From contig JAHZIX010000029.1 of NCBI GenBank assembly GCA_022601195.1, forward strand, positions 124,001-188,000: a DNA stretch of 64,000 nucleotides, given 5' to 3'. Of the stretch, positions 8,701 through 16,989 are shown piece by piece (the first letter of the stretch is position 1; the number at the start of each line of letters is the position of its first letter). Source of the stretch: Deltaproteobacteria bacterium (GTDB lineage: Bacteria > Acidobacteriota > Thermoanaerobaculia > Multivoradales > JAHZIX01). The notes below the pieces were generated by a model. The model saw only the letters and a program-made list of their open reading frames with translations, was not told where the DNA came from and did no database searches. Both the position numbers and the translations under genes were made by a program.

Positions 8701-10546
8701 TCACGTCTTTCAGAATCCAGGTACCTATCAGGTCACCCTCGAGGTCACCCGGCAGGATTCCGGATGTACCTTTGGGATTTGTAGCGATGAGACGACTCGG
8801 ACCGTGGTGGTCACTAGTTCTGGACCACCTCCGGTGGTTGCCCGTTACACCGTCGACACTTTCTGTGGAGGGACGAGCGGCCAGGAGGTTTGTGATGTTG
8901 ATGCCGGCCAGGAGATCAATTTCACCGATACGAGCACCGGCCCGGTTACCAGCCGGCAATGGAATTTCGGTGACGGCTCTACCTCAACAGCCGCCAACCC
9001 CAGCCATACCTACACTGGAGGTGGCAGCTTCGTGGCCACCCTCACGGTCAGCGGTGCGACCAACCAGGATATGGCTTCCAGGACCTTTAACGTCACCGGA
9101 CCTCCCGAACCAGAAGGCAATGTCATCGTTCCGTGGGTCGTGACCCAGAACAACGAGGCTTTGGTTCAGACCAGCGCTCTCTACGTTCACAATCCGGATC
9201 GCGTTTCCCGGCAGATCACCATGCGATTTCATCGGCGCAGAGCAAGCTCCGATGACTCGACGCCGCCGGAGTCGGTGCAGACCTTGGCAGCTGGGGCAAC
9301 CGCCTTTTTTCCCGACGTTCTCCAGGGAGAGTTTGGGTTGAGCAATGTCTCGGGCTTCTTGGAACTCGAAGTGGATGGAGACGACCCGGAATTGCCAACC
9401 GCGGTCTCTTATCAAAGAACCTTTCCGGGAAATGGGCAAATGTTCGGACATGCGGTTCCGGAAGTCACCCCCAATGGCTTCCCGACCTCTTCGAGTGAAG
9501 GCGGAACGACCTTGCACCTCATGGGGCTCAACGACAACGATGAGCGTCTCGCGTTCTTCGGGGTCGCTAACCCGAACCCGACTCCGTCCCGCTTTCAGCT
9601 GCGCTTCTTCAACCAGCTGGGCGAGTCGATTGGCGTGACCCCACCCTCCATGGTGGTCGGTTCTTTCAACCAGAGGCAATTCGAAGTCAGCCTCATTCGC
9701 AACTCTTTTGGGCTCACCGATGTGTCCGACTATCGCATCGACCTCGAAGTGTTGACCAACGGTCCTCTCTATATGTACGGCGCCAACCTCCGACTACAAA
9801 CGGAGGACCCCAGTTACCTCCGCCCCGGTGAGCCCGGAGCAGCGAAGGTCTATCTACTCGGGGTTCTCGCCACCGGCGGGTTGAATGACTCCCTGTTCCG
9901 AACCGACGGGCTGCTCTCAAACGTCACGGGTTCCCCGGTACAGGCTCAGATCACCTATACGCCGGTAGGACTTGGATCCGAGTCTCTACCTCCTGCATCC
10001 CTGTCCTTACAGCCCGGTGAAACTCTGCGTCTGGCCAATGTTCTTCAGGAGCAGTTCGGCCTTAACGACAACAACAATCTTGGCTACCTGACTATCGAGA
10101 GTGCTGGAGTGAATGGCGTATTTCCCTTGGTTCAAGGGGAAAGCTATGACACTGCGAATCCCTCAGGCCGTTTTGGGCAGTCGATGCCGGCGTTGACCGA
10201 AGACCATATCGGCGAAGTCGGGGAACGCCACATCCTGACCGGTCTGCAGCAGGATGCCCAATCGAGGTCGACGATCTGGCTAATGAACCCCGGCACGGTG
10301 AGAGGGGAGTACGATCTCATCTATCGCAACCTAAATGGTGCCGAGGTAGGCCGGATTTCAGCCTACCGAGTGCCTCGCGGCGGAATGCGTCAACTCAACC
10401 CCGAATTCCATCCCTTACCCGGTGGGACGGTCGAGGGTGGCTTCACGGTTCAGGTCATCATTCGCACCGGTAGCCTGTTGAGTGGCGCCCAAGTGGTCGA
10501 CAATGACACCAACGATCCGGCTTTCGTGGCTGGAGTCCGGCGATAG
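5750..10546 (+). CDS. Giant secreted PKD-repeat protein
   Basis: A 1598-residue exported protein with signal peptide (residues 1-36, ending near PASSQ). Residues 40-460 look like a beta-propeller-type domain with repeated strands but no catalytic motif that I can name. About seven PKD-like domains follow (roughly 465-1115), recognisable by PxAxFxxxP, FTDTSTGP, WNFGDG and HTY motifs. Two of them are preceded by poly-Gly linkers (SGGGGGGGDPP near 835 and SGGGGGGGG near 925). From about 1124 to the end are four related beta-rich units of about 100 residues, each with an Asn-Pro-type turn and a (P/A)NVLQEQFG-like segment. PKD domains normally mediate extracellular protein or polysaccharide contacts. 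No sortase, T9SS or other anchor motif is seen at the C-terminus. Confidence 0.85.
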   Translation: MRSQLPSTFSVRFRWFLIPSILCSLMLSLSLPASSQCALDEDKTPARGAPSQLWGELAPFDTGQLPNPRDNTDWNQIGDFETHPYAISLDVEQNWVFLAQNRRFQIWNASTLPGSFNVPQFDIGLRSMETAGLIYTDSGHSFFVFEDIDAPPNNSNVVALVGVDGMGMAVYNTTNKSAPQLTYQDHGGGRYAKQVYVTTISGQHYAFVAAPQATALPGGVFAYNLSTALAVPSPPCIEARPTGAANCPNVYLGKLGSRTNARFIDGAGNFVAFSSTFSPDGVEIWDVAAPSNPQQVMNALTSEPVYGVAMWQQGSSHFLALRTTNQARIYDVSCISSGSCNLGSPLWTQTINTGGNERTVTFSRSGSTPFIYYGSSQECLSGNQNEWLFDVSNPSSPNDISPQGTTVINGEAVSYWGWYYWDNGVHGFNRTAPRMGKFSGDYFFRAGYAIFDVHRRTSGSPPNASFSWSPTLIYPDTPINFTDTSSGAPTAWDWDFLTDGVPGSSSQQNPNGVRFPTVGNKTVNLDVTNPAGSDNTSMNLQVLAPEPTVSSVSVAPNPALICQPVTFTAQGVTGQPPLNFAWEVKNNQGATVATGTVNPFVWTSAPADQGDSPFTAEVTVTNSSDSAMATSPSLTLNPLSPLPQSGTFTPVIVGENPPTGASVEFMVTAAGATEWNWNFGDNPGGGPNNDGYEGWTSDPSDGPNPTHVYGSIGTYQVRVKVRNCVESEQESAALSVQIVNVVPVTAGFEPVLFCQAGSCFADVNEPITFNDTSTGPPSFWDYDWDGNSTFEDNNNTSPVTTHTYTSTGNFTPRLRVRLNGQTDIYTLPFVIRVESGGGGGGGDPPRITVSGPTTGNINQNLTFTASASDCTATSNGWVWTANGATGSSTTSSIQLSWPTSGNKVVTARNSNSSCGTASDSHIIAISGGGGGGGGTDPVANFTFTPPAPVEDQSVDFDARSSTGNPTGFSWTFGDGTSGSGDTISHVFQNPGTYQVTLEVTRQDSGCTFGICSDETTRTVVVTSSGPPPVVARYTVDTFCGGTSGQEVCDVDAGQEINFTDTSTGPVTSRQWNFGDGSTSTAANPSHTYTGGGSFVATLTVSGATNQDMASRTFNVTGPPEPEGNVIVPWVVTQNNEALVQTSALYVHNPDRVSRQITMRFHRRRASSDDSTPPESVQTLAAGATAFFPDVLQGEFGLSNVSGFLELEVDGDDPELPTAVSYQRTFPGNGQMFGHAVPEVTPNGFPTSSSEGGTTLHLMGLNDNDERLAFFGVANPNPTPSRFQLRFFNQLGESIGVTPPSMVVGSFNQRQFEVSLIRNSFGLTDVSDYRIDLEVLTNGPLYMYGANLRLQTEDPSYLRPGEPGAAKVYLLGVLATGGLNDSLFRTDGLLSNVTGSPVQAQITYTPVGLGSESLPPASLSLQPGETLRLANVLQEQFGLNDNNNLGYLTIESAGVNGVFPLVQGESYDTANPSGRFGQSMPALTEDHIGEVGERHILTGLQQDAQSRSTIWLMNPGTVRGEYDLIYRNLNGAEVGRISAYRVPRGGMRQLNPEFHPLPGGTVEGGFTVQVIIRTGSLLSGAQVVDNDTNDPAFVAGVRR

Positions 10547-10558
10547 CACTCGAAACCA

Positions 10559-10591
10559 GCTCCCCGAATACGCTGTTCGTTTTCGGGGAGC
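10559..10591 (+). terminator. Hairpin after the PKD gene
   Basis: A perfect 10-bp inverted repeat (GCTCCCCGAA / TTCGGGGAGC) with a 13-nt loop lies 12 nt after the stop codon. There is no T run, so it may be a weak or factor-assisted terminator. It sits just before the -10 box of the next gene. Confidence 0.5.
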
Positions 10592-10599
10592 AGGTCGGC

Positions 10600-10605
10600 T
10601 AGACT
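10600..10605 (+). promoter_or_regulatory. -10 box for a leaderless start (Wzt-like gene)
   Basis: GGCTAGACT with hexamer TAGACT ends 8 nt before ATG 10614, and no Shine-Dalgarno is present. Transcription would begin at or beside the ATG. The same GGCTAGACT-N8-ATG arrangement precedes the gene at 14097. Confidence 0.5.
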
Positions 10606-10613
10606 AGCTCTGC

Positions 10614-11900
10614 ATGAGCTATTCGCCCCCTCTTGAGGCACCGACTTCTCCCGCCGAGCTAGCCGTCTCGATCAAAGGTCTGAGCAAGACCTATCGAGTG
10701 TATCCACGACCCTGGGATCGCCTTCTGGAGCTCCTGTTCAAGAGGCCGCGGCACAAAGCCTTTCGAGCTCTGGAAGGATTAGATCTGGAGTTGCCGAGAG
10801 GAGAAGCCCTCGGTATCGTCGGTGAAAACGGAGCCGGAAAGAGCACTCTCCTCAAGATTTTGGCTGGGGTAACTGCTGCCACTGCCGGAGAGCTTCAGAT
10901 CCGGGGCAAAGTAGCCTCCATTCTAGAGCTCGGCTCCGGTTTCCACCCGGACTTCACGGGGCGCCAGAACATTCTCCTCAATGCAGCCATGCTGGGTCTC
11001 AGCCAGAGCCAGGTGGAGGAAAAGACTCCAGACATCATCGCCTTTAGCGAGCTTGGAGACTTTATCGACCAACCGGTGAAGACCTACTCAACGGGAATGT
11101 CGATGCGGCTAGGCTTCGCCATCGCGACTCAGGTGGAGCCGGATTTATTGATCATCGACGAAGCTCTGTCGGTGGGTGATGGCTATTTTCAGAAAAAGTG
11201 CATGGACCGCATGGTGGAATACATCTCCTCGGGAGGCACTCTGCTGTTCTGCTCCCATGCCATGTATTACGTCACCTCATTCTGTACCCGTGCGCTGTGG
11301 CTCAAGGACGGTCAGGTACAGGCATTGGGGCCGGTGGATTCCGTTGTCCGCGACTACGAGAGCTTTCTGCTTCGCAAGGGACAAGTGGAAGCAGAGGACC
11401 GTACCGAGAGCGTCGGCAGTGGGCCGGCACGCATCCTAAAGGCAGGCCTAAAGACGGAGCGTCGGGAGGATGGCTTGGCGATCTATCGCTATCGTGAGCC
11501 ATGGTCCTTGGAAATCGAGTGGGAGGCGGCAAGCGAAGAGACCGAATTCCACTTGGCCATAGGGATAGATCGCATCGATGGGGTCCAGATAGCAGCCTTC
11601 TCCACCTACCACGATCGACTCCCTCCTTTCGTGGGGCACCTTCGATACCAGATAACCCTGGACCTCCCGGAGTTACCGCTCCTTTGTGGCGATTTTTCGG
11701 TCAGTGTCTTTCTCGGTGACGAAGAGGCCTTGCACCCTTACGACACTCGTCTGCTCCGGGGGGCGTTCCAGGTAGATGGAACGGACTTCGAAGTCGGTCT
11801 GATGCGGATCAAACACCGCTGGCAGGTGAGTGGTGGCGAAGCCTATCCCCGCACAGGCTATCTGGAGGAGGGGCTCGCTCCCGCCCGTCGCCTAGTCTGA
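10614..11900 (+). CDS. Polysaccharide ABC exporter ATPase with Wzt-type C-terminal domain
   Basis: A 428-residue ATPase subunit of an ABC-2 polysaccharide or O-antigen exporter. The nucleotide-binding domain spans about residues 20-245: Walker A GENGAGKST near 70, signature YSTGMSMRLGFA, Walker B LLIIDEAL, and switch His in FCSHAM. Residues about 265-428 form a beta-rich domain like the Wzt C-terminal carbohydrate-binding domain, which in Escherichia coli O9a-type systems recognises the modified chain end before export. The membrane partner (Wzm/TagG) is not next to it or elsewhere in the window. It opens the surface-polysaccharide region. No Shine-Dalgarno is seen; a -10 box 8 nt upstream suggests a leaderless message. 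Confidence 0.9.
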   Translation: MSYSPPLEAPTSPAELAVSIKGLSKTYRVYPRPWDRLLELLFKRPRHKAFRALEGLDLELPRGEALGIVGENGAGKSTLLKILAGVTAATAGELQIRGKVASILELGSGFHPDFTGRQNILLNAAMLGLSQSQVEEKTPDIIAFSELGDFIDQPVKTYSTGMSMRLGFAIATQVEPDLLIIDEALSVGDGYFQKKCMDRMVEYISSGGTLLFCSHAMYYVTSFCTRALWLKDGQVQALGPVDSVVRDYESFLLRKGQVEAEDRTESVGSGPARILKAGLKTERREDGLAIYRYREPWSLEIEWEAASEETEFHLAIGIDRIDGVQIAAFSTYHDRLPPFVGHLRYQITLDLPELPLLCGDFSVSVFLGDEEALHPYDTRLLRGAFQVDGTDFEVGLMRIKHRWQVSGGEAYPRTGYLEEGLAPARRLV

Positions 11901-11961
11901 GAGAGAGGCCCAGTAGCTCAACAACGCCTAACTTGAGGGCGCCGTTTCACGAAGCACAGCC

Positions 11962-12978
11962 TTAGGAGGGCATCTGGCGCGAGGCCCCGGAGGCGGCAAA
12001 AGTCTCTTCGATGCGGTCGAGGACTTTGTCGAGGCTCATCGAGCGAGCGCAGGCCAAGCCTGCTTGGCGAAGGTTCCTTCGAAGAGAGCCGGAAGAGGCT
12101 TCTAAGACCAAGGGAGCCAAGGTCTCCGGCTGGCCGGCGTCGAATCGGAGAGCGACATCTTGGGGTAGAACTCGAAACGAGCCGATCCGAGTCAAGGCTA
12201 CGGGAACGCCGCAGGCCATCGCCTCCAGGGGCGGTAAGGGGAATCCCTCCTCATCGTGGGAAGGATGCACCAGCAAATCGAGGCGATGATAGAAGCTCAC
12301 CATCTCCTGAGTGGACAGACGATGAAAGAAGCGGTCTGTAACCCCGAGAGAGTCCTCCTCGGTAGATAGGGGTAGAGCGGAGGCGTGGTGGACCTCTAGT
12401 TTTGCTCCCTGCTGGCGAGCCAAGCGAAATCCCTCGAGGGCTTCGCCGATTCCCTTCGACCGGAATCCAAAAGGCCCCACGACGCCCACTGTCAAGGGCT
12501 GGGGCTTCTCGCGGAAAGTTCCCGGCACGAAAAATTCGCAGTCGATGGCTTGGCCCAGGAGGTGAGTCTCGGCGTTGTAGCGCTGTCGAAGAACCGGTTC
12601 AAGATGTGCCGAGATCAACATCTTTGGAATCGGTAGTCGGTAGGTCGCATCAATCTGGTCCAGGATGGATGCGTACTCTCGGTGAACCCCCTCCCAGCCC
12701 TGGCAGAGATGAAATACATGGGGAGCTCCAGATTCGAACGCCGGTCGTACCGTTGTCCAGAAGGTGCCGATGCAGATGTCGGCTTTGGGAATAGAGCCCG
12801 CTTCGTGGAGCGGGATCTGCCGATAAGGAACGGTTAGTGGGTGCCAATCCGGGGCAGGCTCCGGTCCGACGACCAAGACCTCGTAGCCTCGCTCCTGGAG
12901 GCCCTCGGCATGCTCGAGAATGACTCGAATGCCACCGTGCAGGGCGCTAGCGGGAAGGATGTAGACAATGCTCGGCAC
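11962..12978 (-). CDS. Glycosyltransferase family 4
   Basis: A 338-residue GT-B fold glycosyltransferase. The N-terminal acceptor domain begins IVYILPASALHGGIRVILEH, with the Gly-Gly acceptor loop typical of family 4. The C-terminal nucleotide-sugar domain carries DEEGFPLPPLEAMACGVPV, matching the family E-x7-E motif. It has GTG as first codon, with a GGGG stretch about 9 nt upstream. The gene lies on the minus strand between the Wzt-like ATPase and a methyltransferase, and is probably part of the same surface-glycan pathway. Donor and acceptor sugars cannot be predicted. Confidence 0.85.
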   Translation of the reverse strand: MPSIVYILPASALHGGIRVILEHAEGLQERGYEVLVVGPEPAPDWHPLTVPYRQIPLHEAGSIPKADICIGTFWTTVRPAFESGAPHVFHLCQGWEGVHREYASILDQIDATYRLPIPKMLISAHLEPVLRQRYNAETHLLGQAIDCEFFVPGTFREKPQPLTVGVVGPFGFRSKGIGEALEGFRLARQQGAKLEVHHASALPLSTEEDSLGVTDRFFHRLSTQEMVSFYHRLDLLVHPSHDEEGFPLPPLEAMACGVPVALTRIGSFRVLPQDVALRFDAGQPETLAPLVLEASSGSLRRNLRQAGLACARSMSLDKVLDRIEETFAASGASRQMPS

Positions 12979-13189
12979 CGTTAGAACCCCATCTTCTGTT
13001 TGTTATGGACAAGAAAGCCTGCGATCTTCCGTGATCGCCCTGGTCCTGGCTCGGGTGGAGGGCGTTTGTCATCGTCTCGGTGGCCCCTTGATTGGGCGTA
13101 AATGAGAGCCCTGGAAGGGGCGCGACCTGGACATGCGGGATTCTACCCAGGGTTCTCGCCAGCAACAATCGAAATCTTCTTGTTGCCCG

Positions 13190-14059
13190 CTATCGACTGG
13201 CCAAGAGCATGACCTGCTCCAGAGGTCGAAAGGGAGGAGGATGGCTACTTCGGTGGGCCAGGAAAGTGAGAGCTCGCCGGCGTAGCGCCAAAGGAAGGCC
13301 CCCAAGACAAATTTCTTGGATCGACGTCGACAGTGGGGGGCGGATGTCTGGAGCGCGATCGATGCCCTGTAGAACCTTGATCTGAGAAAAGCCCGCTCGG
13401 CGTAACAGTCGGCCTAGCTCCTGATGAGTGTACTCGCGAAGATGTAAACCCTCGGTACGGTCGGAAAAGTACTTTGCTACATCATGAGGGCCGTGAAGTC
13501 GGTTGGGAGTCACGCAAACGTAGCCCCCACCGGGTTTGACCAGTCGAAACATCTCCTGGGCATGAGAGAGGGCGTCGTCGGGATGAAGATGCTCGATGAA
13601 ATGACAACTGAAGGCCAGATCAACGCTCGATGGAGGCAGGTCGTAGGGGGGGGAGCTTGCGATCACCAACTCGAAGTTTTCTGGGGTGTTGAGTTCGGCA
13701 GTAATGGTCTCGGAGGCTTCGACGACTAGAACTCGGTGTAGCCGATCCGCCAAGGAGAGGGCCAGCGCGCAGCTGCCCGACCCAACTTCGAGAAACGTCA
13801 CCGCCCCCTCAAGGAATGGCGCAAGGAGCTGGGTCTGCAAACGCACCAAGCCAGCTTCGCTTTCTGGGTCCTGCTTCTGGGTCAGTTGAGGTAGGTGGGG
13901 GACACGTCGAAGAAGCTCTTCGTAGACTTCGCTATAGAGCTCTTGGCGGAGTTCAGCAGGTGCGTCGAGGAGGCGTCGAGCTAGCTCTTTTTCCACCTCG
14001 TATTGTGCTCTCAACTGTTCCAGGGTGCGAGTTTCGTGCTCGGGAACGGGAACGGGCAT
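13190..14059 (-). CDS. Class I SAM-dependent methyltransferase
   Basis: A 289-residue methyltransferase. The SAM-binding motif I is FLEVGSGSCALAL, the acidic residue after strand 2 is in VVEAS, motif II/III regions follow (SVDLAFSCHFIEHL), and the later LVKPGGGYVCVTPN is typical of methyltransferase type 11/12 families. The first 100 residues are helical and charged. The upstream ATGs of the longer frame are rejected because they overlap the divergent glycosyltransferase; ATG at 14059 has a TAGACT box 7 nt upstream. In a Wzt-type locus a methyltransferase may cap glycan chains, which would suit the Wzt carbohydrate-binding domain, but that link is inference. Confidence 0.85.
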   Translation of the reverse strand: MPVPVPEHETRTLEQLRAQYEVEKELARRLLDAPAELRQELYSEVYEELLRRVPHLPQLTQKQDPESEAGLVRLQTQLLAPFLEGAVTFLEVGSGSCALALSLADRLHRVLVVEASETITAELNTPENFELVIASSPPYDLPPSSVDLAFSCHFIEHLHPDDALSHAQEMFRLVKPGGGYVCVTPNRLHGPHDVAKYFSDRTEGLHLREYTHQELGRLLRRAGFSQIKVLQGIDRAPDIRPPLSTSIQEICLGGLPLALRRRALTFLAHRSSHPPPFRPLEQVMLLASR

Positions 14060-14066
14060 AGCGGTG

Positions 14067-14088
14067 AGTCTATCCCAAAGGCTAGACT
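14067..14088. promoter_or_regulatory. Divergent pair of TAGACT -10 boxes
   Basis: TAGACT on the minus strand (14067-14072) ends 7 nt before ATG 14059. TAGACT on the plus strand (14083-14088) ends 8 nt before ATG 14097. Neither gene has a Shine-Dalgarno sequence. Two divergent leaderless transcripts from a 37-nt intergenic space are the simplest reading. Confidence 0.55.
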
Positions 14089-14096
14089 CCGTTGCT

Positions 14097-15185
14097 ATGG
14101 GAGCCACTGCCGACCTCGCGATCATCATGGTTCATTTCCATACTCCTAGGCTGGTAGCGGAGGCGGTCGCTTGCCTAAAAGACGATTTGTCGAGCTCGGG
14201 TCTTTGCGGACTTCGGGTCGAGTGGATTCTGGTGGACAACGGGAGTGAGCCTGAGGATCAAGAGCTGTTCCAAAATCTCGGCCTGAACCGGCTGGATCCC
14301 GGAGGGAACACGGGCTATGGAGGAGGGGTGAATCGAGGGGTGGCCGCCTCGACAGCTCCCTGGCTGGTGGTGATGAATCCCGACGTTCTGGTTCTCAGTG
14401 GTTGTCTCGGTGCTCTTCTCGCGCCCTTGAAGGCCGGTACAGATGTGGTTGGCCCTCGTTTCTACTGGGACCGAGAACTACATTTGCTGCTACCACCCAA
14501 TGAACCTCGTCGCCGCAGGTGGGAAATCGTCGCTAGCTTGGGAAGGCGGTTCCCTTCCACGGCGGGATGGGCGCGGAGAAGTTGGCGTCGCCACGTGCGT
14601 CGTCATTGGAAGGCCGAGGGGCTCTTTCCTTCCTTCGAGCTCAGCGGGGCGTTATTGGCCTTTTCCCGCGAGGCCTGGGGCAAAGTGGGCCCCTTTGATG
14701 AAGCCTTCCCGCTGTACTTCGAAGAGACAGACTGGCTGCATAGGCTTCGACGGGCTGGAGGGTCGGCTTGCTATGTCAACGAAGCCTCAGCCATCCATCT
14801 TTACAACCGCAGTGCGAGCCAGGAACCACGGGCCGCTGCCTGGCTCGCTCAATCCAGGCAACGCTTCCAGAGGAGCCACTATGGATCTTGGTTTGCGGCT
14901 CTAACCGGTTTGGTAGAGCGAGGCGCGACCGATCTTTCCGGAGGAGCGGCCACGGCAACCGACGGAGCGAGCCTCACTCTTCCCGGAGAGGAGCCGTTAT
15001 GGATCGAGATCTCTCCAACGGTCATGGGTTTTCCAGCAGCAGCGGAGCAGGTGGATCCGCGGCAGCAGCGAATTTGGACGATACCTTCTGCAGTGAGGAG
15101 AGACCTTTCGCCGGGAGTCTGCTGGGTCCGGGTCGTGACCGAGGGTGGAGGGGAGTTAGAGGTTCATGCCGTGGCACTGCCGTAG
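14097..15185 (+). CDS. Glycosyltransferase family 2 (rhamnosyltransferase-like)
   Basis: A 362-residue inverting GT-A enzyme. The N-terminus (LAIIMVHFHTPRLVAEAVACL), WILVDNGS, the NTGYGGGVNRG loop and the MNPDV acidic motif are typical of the WbbL/rhamnosyltransferase group. FDEAFPLYFEETDWLHRLRRAG holds the usual acceptor-site ED(T)D motif. The last 95 residues or so form an extra beta-rich segment not usual for the family (IEISPTVMGFPAAA onward). The longer frame from 14025 is rejected because it would run into the divergent gene, and a TAGACT box sits 8 nt before ATG 14097. Confidence 0.87.
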   Translation: MGATADLAIIMVHFHTPRLVAEAVACLKDDLSSSGLCGLRVEWILVDNGSEPEDQELFQNLGLNRLDPGGNTGYGGGVNRGVAASTAPWLVVMNPDVLVLSGCLGALLAPLKAGTDVVGPRFYWDRELHLLLPPNEPRRRRWEIVASLGRRFPSTAGWARRSWRRHVRRHWKAEGLFPSFELSGALLAFSREAWGKVGPFDEAFPLYFEETDWLHRLRRAGGSACYVNEASAIHLYNRSASQEPRAAAWLAQSRQRFQRSHYGSWFAALTGLVERGATDLSGGAATATDGASLTLPGEEPLWIEISPTVMGFPAAAEQVDPRQQRIWTIPSAVRRDLSPGVCWVRVVTEGGGELEVHAVALP

Positions 15186-15227
15186 CCAAGGCATTCGCCT
15201 ACCGAACCAAGGATTCCCTGGAAAGAG

Positions 15228-16931
15228 CTAGAAGAGGTCACTATCCCCCAGGGTGTAGTAAAGGCTTTGGCGCATCGTCTCGGTGGGGTCCTGGGCCGAG
15301 AACGGTACGCACATGAGAGCGAGATCATTGGGTTCTGGGTGTCTTTGGAAGCCCAAATTGACAAGCTCTTGGGCAAACCAGTCTGTTCGATCCGAGAACC
15401 AGCCTTCAATCTGGGTCACTCCTTCCGCCCAGGTGCTCTCCAGGGCTGCGGTCAATAACATCGGTAGAAGGTTCAGATGTCGTTGATCGAACAAGCAGTC
15501 GCCCCAGAGCAAAGTATCTTCCTGCCGTCGAAAAATGCTCCAACCACAGAGCCGGTTCCTCTCCATTGCTGCCAGCACAAAGTAAGAAAAATCCGGTCGA
15601 TCCCAATAGCGCCACTGCAATTGTCGAGCTGTGCGCTGGGCAAGAAAGCCGTATTGGGGAGCGACTCGCTCGAAGAACTCATCCCATTTGGAGTTCGGCT
15701 TTTCTACCAGCTGAATCTTGGTCCTGCGCAGCCAGCGGTCAGACCGCGACGGCTGGACCGAGAAGTCCTTCGAACTCCGTCGCCACAAAGCCACCGGCAT
15801 CACTTTTCGAGCCTCGAGAAAGCGCATGGAGAATCGTTGGATGTTTCCTACATTGAAGCCATAGTTGAAGGCTACCTGGCTCTGGCAATGGCGGGAGTAG
15901 AAATGCCGGGCGGTACGACAGAGAAGGCTCGTTGGGCCTCGCCCGATGTGCCGTATGTCGGGCCGCGTCATGGTGTCGCCGACCTGGTGAGAAGCGAAGG
16001 TCTCCTGCTGGCCACCTCGGTACCGTACAAATGACACTGGATACCCTGCATACTGCCCGGCTAACTGCTCATTTCCTTGCACAGCGAGGCTGATCTTGGG
16101 GCCGCCGCCGGGAGCGGATAGGTACTGCCAGCGCCAGTGTTTCTGGGAACGATGTTGGTGAAAACAGCGAGCGAAGAGCTCCAGTATCTTCTCCTCGTCT
16201 CCGCTGCGGTAGTCACGGATGCGAAAATCCGTCAGCTGGCAAACCAGTAGGTGGCAACTGGCCTTTCCCGAGGAGAGACTGGATGCGATGGAGTTCGATG
16301 CTAGGAGCGGTGTTCGATCGGCAGTTTCTGGACGCCGGGTACCCCAGAGGGAGGCGCTCCAAGCCACACCTTCGGTGAGGTTTTCCTTTCTGCGGATCGA
16401 AAACCCTGTTTCCGCTAGAATAACCTCTACAGAGGCGAAAGACGGTCTGGTGTCCAAGCCGTGGTGAACGTCGAGGAGAACGAGAGTTCCTCCTGGCTCC
16501 ATTGCGAGGCCCAGAGTGGTTAGCTGCTGGCGTCGCGCCTCGATATTCTCGGCGTTTCTGGAGCCCGTAGGTTCAGAGCCCGGGGGCAGCGAAAAGTCGC
16601 CGAAAAGAAGCGCTCCTGCGGGTCGATGGTCAGTGGGAGTAGAACTCTGTAGGCCTACTGAGGCCTTCTCTGGGCTGAACGGAAGGGGCGAATATCCTGC
16701 GGTGGCAAGAAGCTCGGAGGCGACCTGAGAGGCTGGGCCAGCGAGCCAAATCTGCGCTGGGGACTTGGGAAGATGCCTCGCTAGGTAGAGCACAAGCTGG
16801 CGCTGGCCTTCCTCGAGAGTGATCTCGAGGGACGGATCCTCCTTGAATCCCAGAAGCGGTGAGTCGGTGGCGCGAAGGGGGTTTGTAGACCTTTCCGGGA
16901 TCCGCATCCTCGGTTCCGTGGGACCTTCCAT
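15228..16931 (-). CDS. Two-domain protein: methyltransferase-like N-terminus fused to GNAT acetyltransferase
   Basis: A 567-residue protein. The C-terminal half (from about residue 235) is a GNAT-type acyltransferase: a start FRIRDYRSGDEEKILELFARCF, a middle block with FNYGFNVGNIQRFSMRFLE, and an end LYYTLGDSD seen in uncharacterised polysaccharide-locus GNATs. The N-terminal half resembles the end of a class I methyltransferase (LAMEPGGTLVLLDVHHG, VEVILAETGFSIRRKENL) but I cannot find a clear SAM motif I, so it may be degenerate. Start at 16931 avoids overlap with the divergent gene and has TAAGAT 8 nt upstream. Probably decorates a surface sugar; substrate unknown. Confidence 0.7.
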   Translation of the reverse strand: MEGPTEPRMRIPERSTNPLRATDSPLLGFKEDPSLEITLEEGQRQLVLYLARHLPKSPAQIWLAGPASQVASELLATAGYSPLPFSPEKASVGLQSSTPTDHRPAGALLFGDFSLPPGSEPTGSRNAENIEARRQQLTTLGLAMEPGGTLVLLDVHHGLDTRPSFASVEVILAETGFSIRRKENLTEGVAWSASLWGTRRPETADRTPLLASNSIASSLSSGKASCHLLVCQLTDFRIRDYRSGDEEKILELFARCFHQHRSQKHWRWQYLSAPGGGPKISLAVQGNEQLAGQYAGYPVSFVRYRGGQQETFASHQVGDTMTRPDIRHIGRGPTSLLCRTARHFYSRHCQSQVAFNYGFNVGNIQRFSMRFLEARKVMPVALWRRSSKDFSVQPSRSDRWLRRTKIQLVEKPNSKWDEFFERVAPQYGFLAQRTARQLQWRYWDRPDFSYFVLAAMERNRLCGWSIFRRQEDTLLWGDCLFDQRHLNLLPMLLTAALESTWAEGVTQIEGWFSDRTDWFAQELVNLGFQRHPEPNDLALMCVPFSAQDPTETMRQSLYYTLGDSDLF

Positions 16932-16939
16932 GAAGGAGC

Positions 16940-16979
16940 ATCTTATCTCGTCCTCAGAGTCTGGGTAGGAGTCTATAAT
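16940..16979. promoter_or_regulatory. Divergent -10 boxes for two leaderless starts
   Basis: On the minus strand TAAGAT (16940-16945) ends 8 nt before ATG 16931. On the plus strand a perfect TATAAT (16974-16979) ends 10 nt before ATG 16990. No Shine-Dalgarno precedes either ATG and no obvious -35 consensus is seen. Confidence 0.5.
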
Positions 16980-16989
16980 CGCCTGCGCC

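Noticed and set aside
12979..13189. Small minus-strand frames between the glycosyltransferase and methyltransferase
   Set aside because: They overlap both neighbours, contain no domain, and read as out-of-frame shadows.
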